Shown in pieces: positions 54,360 through 64,000 of a stretch of DNA of 64,000 bases. Under the pieces are notes generated by a model, which saw only the letters and a program-made list of their open reading frames with translations, did no database searches and was not told the DNA's origin. Origin of the DNA: Closterium sp. NIES-65 (lineage: Eukaryota > Streptophyta > Zygnematophyceae > Desmidiales > Closteriaceae). Position numbers and translations under genes: made by a program. The stretch's first letter is position 1. Every line of letters starts with the position of its first letter. The stretch is taken from positions 253,001 through 317,000 of the forward strand of contig CANXME010002337.1 in assembly GCA_948144175.1 (NCBI GenBank), read 5' to 3'.

Positions 54360-55765
54360 TATCCGAATGTTATTATCTAGCCTATAGTGGGGTGCTCTAT
54401 AGCGAGTACAACCCTGTTAGGGTTTGCTATATGTATCCCAACTGCTGCTAGTGAAACCCCTTCTTTGTTCATTTCTCTCTTGCCTAGCTAGCTGAACCCT
54501 AGCTATGGCTCCTCACTGTGCTCACTCTTGTAACATGGTTTCAGAGCATTTACGCTCCTGGCATGTGGGCCCACCTAGCTGCTTCCGCTGCTACTCTGTG
54601 TGTTGCACGCCCCGTGGCGTGCGACGGATTTTTCTTCCCGCCGCGCGCTCGGAGCGTGCAGCGGTTTTCTGTCCGCCATGCGCCCCGAGGCGCGTGGCGG
54701 TTTTCTGCCCGCCGTGCACCCCAGGGCGTGCGGCGGTTCTCTGCCGGCCGTGCGCCTTCTGCCCTGTCAGTCCGCGCGCCGCCCCTGGGGGGCACTTCGA
54801 CGGGCGACGGGGACCAGCCCGTCGTCCCTGATCGCCCGTCCCGGCCAGCGCGGGCTGCGCTAGCCCCGAGCGCGGCCCGTACGGGCTGCGCCTGGCCCGC
54901 GAGCGGCTTGGGCCGCCTGCGCGCGGTTCGTCTGGCTGTGCCAGGCCTGTGGGCGGCCCGTTCTTCTCTGCCCCTGAGCTGCCCGCTGTCCCCTGTGCTT
55001 CTAACGGCGCCCCACCCCTGCTGCTGCCCGTTCTCCTGAATTAGGGTTTGGGGGTGGGGGGTATGGGGGTGCAGTTTCTGTGCGCCGTTCCACAACTCCT
55101 CCTCCTCCTCCGTCTCCCGCTGCTGGAGCTGCCGCTCAGGGGGGTGGGTGTGTGGGAGCCGAAGGAGTGGTGCTAGGGGGGTGTCGTGGGAGTGGAGCTA
55201 GGGGTGCAGCAGGGGATGTGTGATAGGGGCGTGGGGCAGCTGGGGGAGGTTGAGTGGAGGCAACCGTCGTGTTGTCAGCAGCGCCAGTAGTCCGGAGGCT
55301 ACAATCTCCGGTAGTCGCCAGTCGCCTGTGGGTCAGTTGCTCCAGTCAGGTGGCTACAATCTCCGCGGAGCCAGTTACTCCTGTAGTCCGGGCCCTTGCT
55401 TCGGTAGCCACTGAGCCAGCAGCTCCTGTGTGTCTGCAGCTTCAGCAGTCGCCTCCCATCTTCTCGCCCCCACAGTCTCTCCTCCTCCTCACTTGCCCTC
55501 TGTGATAGCCTCTAGCTTTGCTTGCAATTGTGAACCTGCTCTATGACTGCGTGCTCTGCTGATTACACCCCACTTTGGCTATGGGGGTGTGTCAGAATGT
55601 TATTATCTAGCCTGTAGTGGGCTGCTCTATAGCGAGTACAACCCTGTTAGGGTTTGCTATATGTATCCCATCTGTTGCTAGTGAAACCCCTCCTTTGTTC
55701 ATTTCTCTCTTGCCTAGCTAGCTAAACCCTAGCTATGGCTCCTCACTGTGCTCACTCTTGTAACA
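54360..55765 (+). mobile_element. Short non-autonomous LTR element, relative of the 50587-52107 one
   Basis: LTRs of 176 bp lie at 54360-54535 and 55590-55765 (GAATGTTATTATCTAGCC to CACTCTTGTAACA) and differ at about eight positions. The target duplication CCTTC lies at 54355-54359 and 55766-55770. The primer site TGGTTTCAGAGCA follows the left LTR; the purine tract CTATGGGGGTG precedes the right one. Part of the LTR (GCTCTATAGCGAGTACAACC, GGGTTTTGCTAT-type words) and the interior (CACGCCCCGTGGCGTGCG) match the element at 50587-52107, so they are one family in opposite orientation. No retroviral-type gene inside. Confidence 0.9.
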
Positions 55766-58700
55766 CCTTCTGCGCCTCTGCCTCAACCATCTTCGGCGCC
55801 GCACCCTCCTCCTTCTGCTGCGCCACTGCCTTTGATTCCTTGTGCGCCTCTGCCTCAACCATCCTGGGCGCCGCTCTGCCATCCTTCTGCTGCGTTGTTG
55901 CCTCTGATTCCTTATGTGCATCTGCCTCCTCCATATGCTGCGCCGCTGCCTTATCCTTCTGGCTCGCAGCTGCCTCTGATTCCTTCTGCGCCTCTGCCTC
56001 AACCATCTTCGGCGCTGCACCCTCCTCCTTCTGCTGCGCCGCTGCCTCTGCTTCCTTCTCCACCTCTGCCTCAACCATCTTGGGCGCCACACCCTCATCC
56101 TTCTGCTGCGCTGTTGCCGCTGATTCCTTATGTGCGTCTGCCTCATCATTCTGCTGCGCCGCTGCCTCATCCTTCTGGCTCGCCGTTGCCTCTGATTCCT
56201 TCTGCGCCACTGCCTCTACCACCTGCAGCTCGACTGCCTCCGACGTCAGCTCTGCTGCTGCACCCGCTTCTTTACGCGCGACTGCCTCCGCACTCTTGAC
56301 CGCCTCTGCACCCACCTTCTCCTGCGCCGCAGCCTCTGCTTCCTTTGGCGCCCCGTCCTCTGCCGTAAGTGCCGCCTCTGCATCGACGAACCGATGGGCC
56401 GCATCCTCTACTTTCTGGTGCGCCTCTACCTACCGCCATCCTATGAGCCTTTGCAGCCGTGTTGCTCTGCGCCTTCTTTTTCGCCTCTCCCGAATTCTCT
56501 GGCACGTCGACGTCCCCTCTCCGGGCCTCTTCAGCCGCCTTCCGCTTTACGCTGGGCAAGCGAACTTTCACGTATCCCCTATCCTCCTCAATATGTTGCC
56601 GCACATTGCTGGCTAGCTCCTCTCCCACGTGCGCCCTTGCAGCGGATCGTGCCCCACGCTCCCATGCTTGAGGTATGTCTTCTGTTCCCGGGAAAGAGAC
56701 GATAGGATCGGTGTCACCATCACGGCGCCGTTGCCTCTCTTCAGCCCGTCTCCTCTTGGCTTCTGCTTCGGCCATCCGCTTATCATCAGCCCCCTTCCTC
56801 CACTACTCCTCTGCCTGTTCGACCTGACTTGGCAGCTGTGGATCTTCTACACCCTCCTCGCCTTCATCTTCTACACTTGCCAAGTCGGTCTCCATCCTTG
56901 CTTCGCGTTCCGGCGGCCTCCTAACCAGATCAGCGAACCTGAGCTGCCTAACTCCAGACCTAACACGCTCGTCCGCACAAGCTGACCTTGATGTCGGGCC
57001 ACTCAGTAGTGCACCCCCTAGTGCAGGTTGGTGGGAGTATGAAATTTCCCCCACTCTTGGATTTGCATCCCGGTTTGCGGCAGGTACGTCTCTCTGTCCC
57101 TCTACCGCTTCGGATCTGTTCTGTGCCGCCGACTCCATGGTATTCCCGTGAGAAAGTTGGAACGAGAATGAAGTGACTAAGGGAAAGTTGGGTACAAATA
57201 CAACCCTAGAAAGCTGTACCCCATATGTGCTACCCCACTATAGCCTACAACAGCTATGTCATACATATCTGACACACCCCCATAGGCAAAGTGGGGGAGA
57301 ACAAGGGGTCACAAGACCAGTCAAGCAAAGCAAAGCAAAGCTCAGGGTGGATCACAAAGTCACCACACATTTCGAGCACAAGTTCAAGGCCAGACGGCCA
57401 GTTCACATGCAGGAGCACACATATATATAGAAAAGGCCAAACAAGCAAGAGCAGGAGTATATATATGTGACAGTACAAGCAAGGTCAAGAAGTGAGCAAG
57501 AGAGGCAAGAGAGGCACAAGACCAAGCTGAGTACAGAAGCGCTGATGATCACAAGGCGCAAGAGCCTTAGTGAAGATATCAGCAGTGTTGGCCTCAGAGG
57601 CCACGTACGCAAGTCGCAACTGACCACGCTGCTGCAGCTCACAAGCAAGAAAGTAGCGGAGAGCAATGTGCTTCGTTCTGTGCTCCAGGCGCTGCTCCCA
57701 ACACAAGGCCAGCATGGCCTTGTTGTCTACGTACAGCACTGGAGGAGAACGAGGCGGCTCTCCGAGGTTAGTCAGCAGGTAGGTGAGCCAGCGTAGCTCC
57801 TGAGCAGCCATGGCTCCTGCGTAGATCTCAGCCTCACAACTGGAGCGGAGAACAGAAGACGAGTGAGTAGCCAGCCACGAAACAGAGCCGGAGCCAAGGC
57901 TGAAGGTGTAACCCTGTGACAACCGCTGTGTAGCCTGGTCGTCAGCCCAAGAAGCGTCTGCGTGCCCAGTGAGGACCACTGGACTCTGCCCTCCAACCAC
58001 TAAACCCTAAACCCTAAACTAAACGTGCTGAGCGGCTATGTGCAGCAGCACCCGAAGAGTGGTCATCTTCGGGGTGGGAGAGAAGGTCTGAAAGTAGTCG
58101 ACTCCCTGCCGCTAACTGAAGCCACGAGCCACGTACCGCACCTTGAAGACAGGTGGAGAACCTGGCGGCCGCTTCACCCTGAAGATCCACATGCCACTGA
58201 CGATGTTCGCCCCACGTGGGGGAACCGCGTCAACGTAGGTGCCTGTGGACTTCCAGGAAGCCATCTCTGCATCCATAGCTGCCTGCCACTGAAAGGAGTA
58301 GGGACCCTCTACGGCCTCCGCATAAGAGCGCGGAGTCTGGATGTCAAGTGCATTCGGGTCTCCCTCAGGGGTAAGCAGTACGGATACAAGATGGGGTGAA
58401 GCAGCAGCCAGACACTGGAACTCCTCTTGCCTGTCCTCAAGGACGTCCGTGCCAAGAGCACACTCACCCCCGACGGACGGAGGATAGACAGACGCAGACT
58501 CAGCAACAAGACTAGCAGCGTAGTCTAGACGACAGCGAGCAGCAAAGTCGACGAGCTCAGCAACAAGAGCAGACGCAGCAGTGGACTCAAAGGAGGGGTC
58601 AGTGACGACAGTAGCAAGGAGACGCGTGACTGTAGGAATGGCAGCATGAAGAGAGTCCGACTCCAGGGTCGGCAAGTGCAGGAAGAGAGGACTCAAGAGG

Positions 58701-61700
58701 AGAAGGCAAAGGGGAACGCAGAGGAGCAGTGGACGGACGCAGAGAAATCCGGTGCGTGCCAGGGACAGGAGGAAGACGCTAACGCGAACCGCGACCACTA
58801 GTGCGAGCAGCACGAACAGGCGACGCAGGACGAGACGCAGTCTCACGACGCTCAGCAAGATCTCCAGTAGGACCACTCTACGGAGAAGGAGCAGGTAGTG
58901 GGGAGGCCGGCGGTAACAATGACTGTGACTGGACAGGCGATGGACACTCTAAGGGAGGAGGAAGACCAAGAACCTGCTGAAGGAGCGGAACGAAGTACGG
59001 CCGAGGCCGCGCGGCGACTCCAAACACAGCAGGGACAGCACCAGCACCCTCAGTGGCAGCACCAGCGCCAACAGCACCTCCAGCTGTAGTACCTCCAGCA
59101 GCACCAGCAGCACCCGCAGCAGGTCCGCCGCCAGGACTGACAGCAGTAGTCTCAGCGCCAACACTCTCAGCAGCTCCAGCGCAAGTCGTACTCGCAGGTC
59201 CAGCAGCACCAGCACTCCCAAGACGAGCACCCCCGGGACCGGCGGCACCAGCACCCTCAGCAGCCGAAGAAGCTCCAGCTCCAGCAGTACGCCTCCAGCG
59301 CCGGGCAAACCACTCGCGCAGCTCCGGTAGAGAGAGTGGCTCCCGCAGAGACGAAGCACCCGGAGAACCTCCAGGCCCTGCAGCTCCAGACGTGGCACCC
59401 CCAAGCTCACCAGCTCCTGACGTAGCACCCCCAGGCGCAGCACCCCCAGGCGTAGTACCCCCAGGCTCAGAACCCCAAGTCTCAGCACCCCCAGGCTCAG
59501 CACCCCCAGGCTCAGCAGCCCAAGGCTCAGCACCCCCAGGCGCAGCACCCCCAGGCTCAGCACCCACTCGCGCAGCACCCCCAGAGTCAGCACCCCCAGG
59601 CGCAGCACCCGCAGCAGTACCAGAGTCACGAGCAACCTCGACCGGCTCGACTGCGTCTACCTGGGACACACTTGAAGGGGCAGGACCCTGAGGGGGGAGG
59701 GGGTCTACCGGGGGGGGACCTGGCACAAGGAAGAGCGGAGGCGGGGGGTGGGAAGGAGTGCGGTAGGGGAAGAGACGGTAGTAGGGGACCGACTCGTCAA
59801 ACGTAACGTCCTGGGAGGACAGAACACGACGAGAGGTGGGGTGGTAGAACTGCCACCCTGGGGCGTTAGGGGGGAAGCCAAGGAAGACACAAGGAGTAGC
59901 ACGAGGGGACAGCTTGTCCGCAGACAAGTCGCGGACAAACGCCCGAGATCCCCAGACACGGAACGCAGACGCATCGCCTACCTTCCCCGTCCACAGCAAA
60001 GCTGGAGAGGTCTCCGGCATGGAGACCGTGGGGTGAAGGTTGAGCTGATGCGCCGCGTACCGAACCGCAAACGGCCACAAAAAATGGGGGGCAGCCGCAT
60101 GCATCATGGACGTACGAGCGACGTCCATGACCATGCCGATGCGGCGCTCAGCAATCCCATTTTGCTGTGGAGAGTCCGGAAGCGTAAAGGTCTGGCGGAT
60201 GCCTCGCGCACGGCAGTAGGCTCGCAGAAGGTCAGAGGAAAACTCTCCGCCTCGGTCAGAGTGCAGACGCAGAACAGGAAAGTCCGAGCCAAAGCTCCTC
60301 CTGAGCTGGAGACGAGCTGCGCGGATCCAGTCGATCAACACCTCAGTGACATCACCCTTGCTGCGCAAGGGGAAGACTGTGGTGTAACGCGAGTAGTCGT
60401 CAACCACCAGCAGGAAGTAGCGCTCGTGACCCTGTCCACGGACGCGGGCCTGGCCCTACACGTCCATGTGAAGCGTCTGCAGCGGGGCCTCTGTCGGGGG
60501 AAACTGAGAGGAGTGAGGGGCAGCCCGGAGCCGCCCCTCAACACAGGGGACATTGGTAGGACCAGGCACCGAAGGAAGGGGAGGGAGGGACCGGGGAAGA
60601 CCAGAGACGAGGACACGGGAAGCCATGCCTTGAAGACGAGGCAGGGAGGGGTGACCAAGACGGTGGTGCCACAGGAGAGTCTCGTGAGACAGGAGGCGAC
60701 ACGAGCAGGGGGCAGACTCAGGACCAGACCTGGACGCTGCAGCAATCACCTGACCCGACGCAGCTACCTGGCCAGACGCAGGGATAGGAGGGGACCCAGT
60801 GGTCAGGGTGTAGAGGCTCGACCCCGGCAAACGCAAAAACGTGGCCAGGTGTCGGCCCGTGCGGGCGTCCGAGCAGTGGGTCACCCGCTGACTCGCAGGA
60901 GTAAACTGGTGAACCCCCGCATCCTGCAGGTCAGCACCACTCACCAAGTTCGTCGAGAACGAGGGGAGGTAAAGACCAGACAAGGTGTCAGAGGGGGCAG
61001 CCGGACACGGGAGGACAGTGGAGAAGTGAGAGAGGACAGGACCCGCAGAGGGGTCAGCCACGGAGACTGCAACCGGCCGACCAAGCGGCGTGAGTGTGGT
61101 GTGGTCTCGAAAGAAGGAGCGAGAAGCCCCCGAGTCAAGTGTGAAGGTGAGGGAGGCCGAAGCCGACGCGGTACCTGAGAGCGCAGCCTCACCAGTACCT
61201 GAGGGCGCAGACGCGCTGGCACCTAGAGCAGCAGCATCACTAGCACCTAGCGCAGCAGTACCAATGCCCGGGTCAGGCGGGAAACATCGGTAACAGTCAC
61301 CCTCATCACTAATAGTCATAGCATACATGGCAGCAAGGATAGCATCAAAGTCAAGATCATAGATAGCTACACCAGCCCTAGACAGCTCTCCCCAGCGGGG
61401 GATCTCACTAGCCTCGGGGAACTGCTGACGCCAAGCGTCCGTCAGGCGGCCAAAGCAGCGCTGGGTGGGGTGGGCACCCCCACACTGCTCACCCGCGCGT
61501 TCACCGGAGCGAAGGACGTAGGTGCACGGACCAAAACCCCCACCACGCTGACGCTGCGTGTACCACTCACGGAGCTGCTGAGGAGGGGGGATGTTCCGAG
61601 AACGCTGTTGCTGCTGCTGCTGCTGGCGCTGACCACGACCGGAGCCGCTCCGCTGCGAAGCACCACCCCGACCAGCTCCACCTCCTCCACCACCGCCTCC

Positions 61701-62189
61701 TCCACTTCCGCCACCACCGCCACCTCCGCTCCCACCGCTACCGCCTCCGCCGCCTCCGCCTCCACTGCTGCCACCAACACCACCACCCCCGCCACCACTC
61801 CCACCGCCACCCCCACTCCCTCCGCCGCCTCCACCGCCACCCCCACCACCCCCGCTAGCTCCACCCGCGCCCTCGCCCCCCTTGCCCTTGCCAGAGCGGC
61901 GTCTCCCGCTAGGGGCAGACGCCGCACCGACCGACTCAAGGCCAACAAGGTCGGCCGCAGCAGCAGAGGCGACAGAGGGCAACAGGGGAGAAGGAGAGCA
62001 CCCCTCAAAGATGGGGGTGCGAGGGTCACCACGAGAGGCTCCTACAGCGACTATGCTCTTCTCCGCTGCTAGGAGGGCCTTCTCTAGGAGGTCAACAGTG
62101 AGAGTGGTGGGACAGACTGAGAGGAAGTGGTCCCTGACTACACGAAGGGAGTCAGGGAGGCGGGTGACTATGTAATAGAGAGTGATGTA

Positions 62190-62212
62190 CATGGGGGGGG
62201 GGGGGGGGGGGG
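62190..62212. repeat. G homopolymer of about 22 bases in the Gag region
   Basis: A pure G run inside the Gag-coding part of the young Copia element. Its length is prone to slippage and to sequencing error. Confidence 0.9.
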
Positions 62213-62744
62213 GTTCTTGGCGCAGAACTCAGCAGAAAGCGCAGCGCAGTAGCGAGTGTCACTATTGCGGAGGTGCGTAATGAGGTCAGCGACTGTGGGA
62301 AAGGCAGCAAGGTCAGGGAAGAGGTACGGTAGCATGAGGCGGCTCAGTGCAGCAGTGGCAGGGGAAGAGTAGCGCGCAACTACAACGTCGTACAAGGTCT
62401 GAGCACTCTTGTACTGACTAAAGTGCACGCGCTCAGTGGTAGGCAGGTGGCGACGCACAGCAAGACATGCAGCAGCGTCGCGCGTGGCCCACTGGGAGCG
62501 AATAGTGGCGTCAGCATCAGTAGCGGGGGCAGGAGAGGCGCCAGAGGTGAGGTCAAAGAGAGAGAGACCGTCTGCCCTATCGCACTGTAAGAACAGCTGC
62601 AGGTCGTCGACCCAGACGTCAAAGTCAATGGCTCGACCCTCGGCGTCAAAATCGAGGACACTAGGGGTAGCCATGACAACAGTAGACCAGCAGTGCAAGC
62701 AGTAGGGGAAGGGCAGTGCAGTGACAAAGGTGTTGTGCTCACCG

Positions 62745-63400
62745 GACAGGGCTGCTCGGGCGGCTCGGCGGTAGGGCGGCTCGGCGGCTCGGCTGCTGGG
62801 CGGCTCGGCGGCTCGACTGCTGGGCGGCTCGGCTGCACGGCGGCTCGGCTGGTGGGCGGCTGGGCGGCTCGGCTGCAGTGCGGCTCGGCTGCAGGGCGGC
62901 TTGGGCGGCGCTGCAGCAGTTGACGGGGCCGCAAGTAAGGGCGGCGGAGCCGCAGGTGAGGGCGGCGGGGCCGCAGGTGAGGGCGGCGTGGCCTCGGTGG
63001 AGGGCGGCGGGGCCGAAGGTGAGGGCGGCGGGGCTGCAGGTGAGGGCGACGGGGCCGCAAGTGAGGGCGCGGGGGGGCCGCAGGTGAGAGCGGCGGGGCC
63101 GCAACTGAGGGCGGCGGGGCTGCAAGTGAGGGCGGCGGGGCCGCAACTGAGGGCGGCGGGGCCGCAACTGAGGGCGGCGGGGCTGGAAGTGAGGGCGGCG
63201 GGGCCACAAGCGAGGGCGGCGACGGGCCGCAACTTGAGGGCGGCGATGGGGCCGCAACGGAGGGCGGCGACGGGGCCGCAACTGAGGGCGGCGGGGCCGC
63301 AACTGAGGGCGGCGGGGCCGCAAGTGAGGGCGTCGACGAGCCGCTTAGGGTGGCGACGGGCCGTGAAGGGCGGCGACGGGCCGAGTAAGGGCCACATCGG
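62745..63400. repeat. GC-rich tandem leader repeats of the young Copia element
   Basis: Two arrays: units like GGGCGGCTCGGCGGCTCGGC (about 62755-62910) and 21-24-bp units like GGGCGGCGGGGCCGCAACTGA (about 62930-63330). The same two kinds of array occur in the leader regions of the other Copia elements here (about 38160-38820 and 42930-43600), so they are a family trait. Confidence 0.85.
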
Positions 63401-64000
63401 GCCGTAGTAGGGCGGCTCGATGAAGGCAGAGAGGGGAGCGCGCTCCGGGCAGGAAAAAAAAAACTTTCGATGTGGTGGGCCCTAGGCACAGTTCCCACTA
63501 GGGAACCTGCTCGATACCAGTGAGAAAGTTGGAACGAGAATGAAGTGACTAAGGGAAAGTTGGGTACAAATACAACCCTAGAAAGCTGTACCCCATATGT
63601 GCTACCCCACTATAGCCTACAACAGCTATGTCATACAAATCTGACATCCCGGACTGTTTTGGTGCGCTCTCCACCACTCGAGCCTCATGGGTCGTCATGA
63701 CTGCATCCGGGGCGGGACGGAGCTGGACTCCTTGCAGGTCGAAGAAGGCCCTGCAGGTCGACTTTAGCATACTCTGGATTTCTTTTGCGTTGTTTTTCCC
63801 CTTCCCTAAGGCTATCATCGGCTTTGCAGTTTGAATCGCCATGATATCCCCCCATTTGTCCAGCAACTTGCTGAACAGATGGGTAACGTGCAGCCCGGAA
63901 CCCACTTGCCTCTGTCCCTGAACCTTGTTGATCTGCAACATGTGCGTGAAAAGGTGGTTGTCAGACACTCCCGTAACATTTTACAAGCTTAATATCATAC

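Larger units (their letters stand above)
57149..63646 (-). mobile_element. Ty1/Copia LTR retrotransposon, young, minus strand
   Basis: LTRs of 126 bp lie at 57149-57274 and 63521-63646 (TGAGAAAGTTGG to ATCTGACA) and differ at a single position. The target duplication TCCCG lies at 57144-57148 and 63647-63651. Primer site and purine tract are of the same type as in the other elements. Parts on the minus strand: a tandem-repeat GC-rich leader (about 62745-63450); Gag (62674 downward, FDVWVDDLQLFLQCDRADGL); a Gly-rich domain; aspartic protease (FTLDSGAS, about 61130); GAG-pre-integrase (LLWHHRLGHPS); integrase core (VDDYSRYT, HSDRGGEFSS, PQQNGIAERR; about 59900-60410); a Pro/Ala/Gly linker; part of the reverse transcriptase region (about 58110-58310); and RNase H (about 57520-58000). 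Broken, with a few breaks. Near-identical LTRs mean a recent insertion. Confidence 0.92.
48646..64000 (-). pseudogene. Large unrecognised coiled-coil gene, minus strand, hit by three LTR elements
   Basis: Minus-strand coding segments with shared style resume on each side of three LTR insertions: 63647-64000 (running off the window; LFSKLLDKWGDIMAIQTAKP), 55771-57143 (KVRLPSVKRKAAEEARRG, then Ala/Glu/Lys repeats), 52113-54354 (a helical block FWQVEWVEAETAIRRMLQRT and LARMVTQTFCNLAAR, then long Glu/Lys/Arg/Gln coiled coil), 48646-50581 (ERLQKEEAQKEAEEAERQQR repeats, then VWERAYTVAVCWKFYFLDID and WREDLDFTAWLPTGVWGVIN). Unit repeats of about 26-30 residues are frequent. I do not recognise a family and assign no function. 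It is convergent with the Crypton recombinase and could belong to the same mobile unit. Several in-frame stops indicate decay. Its true 5' end lies beyond the window. Confidence 0.55.

Noticed and set aside
58003-58020. Two telomere-type CCCTAAA heptamers in the young Copia element
   Set aside because: Far too short for an interstitial telomere; AAACCCTAA words are common in plant DNA and also occur near 51212.

Overview
The window looks like a GC-rich nuclear segment from the streptophyte (green plant) lineage, more probably a charophyte alga than a flowering plant. The reasons are a plant-type Syntaxin-6-like membrane protein, plant-style DLN (EAR-like) motifs, plant-style Copia elements with initiator-tRNA-Met primer sites, ordinary GT-AG introns, and a strong load of GC-rich simple repeats. 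A zygnematophyte such as Closterium is a guess, not something the sequence proves.

Left part (1-28.2 kb). The 3' end of an upstream gene stops at 487. A spacer with a three-copy repeat follows. Then comes one very large plus-strand gene (about 2.08-28.15 kb) that I identify as Integrator complex subunit 1 (INTS1): blocks along its whole length match the animal protein in order. It has an unusual, very long low-complexity N-terminal extension (poly-Q, Ala-Gly repeats, five D-L/M-N motifs). Almost every conserved exon is accompanied by one or more tandem copies, whole or partial, of itself plus flanking intron. Several of these duplication junctions carry the same near-palindromic motif (GAGGTGACTTTTGAGTC followed by its mirror).

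Middle (28.2-35.4 kb). A compact three-exon minus-strand gene for the mitochondrial cytochrome c oxidase assembly factor CMC2 (twin CX9C, 96 aa) is convergent with INTS1. It also has a duplicated exon start with a decayed copy of the motif at the junction. Divergent from it is a four-exon plus-strand gene (838 aa) for a plant-type protein with a Syntaxin-6/SYP61-like N-terminal domain and a C-terminal membrane anchor. About 1.5 kb of spacer follows.

Right part (35.4-64 kb) is a mobile-element landscape. A minus-strand Copia element (35436-44039) contains a second Copia element (38821-43743); both have 5-bp target duplications. Next is a plus-strand Crypton-type tyrosine recombinase gene (about 44.25-47.78 kb), decayed, with four probable introns. 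Convergent to it is a long minus-strand coiled-coil gene of unknown function (48.6 kb to beyond the window end), also decayed. That gene has been hit by three LTR elements: two short non-autonomous relatives in opposite orientations (50587-52107 and 54360-55765) and one larger Copia element (57149-63646), each with a 5-bp target duplication.

The most unusual signals are the pervasive exon-cassette duplication with a palindromic junction motif, and the Crypton recombinase next to a large unrecognised coiled-coil gene.
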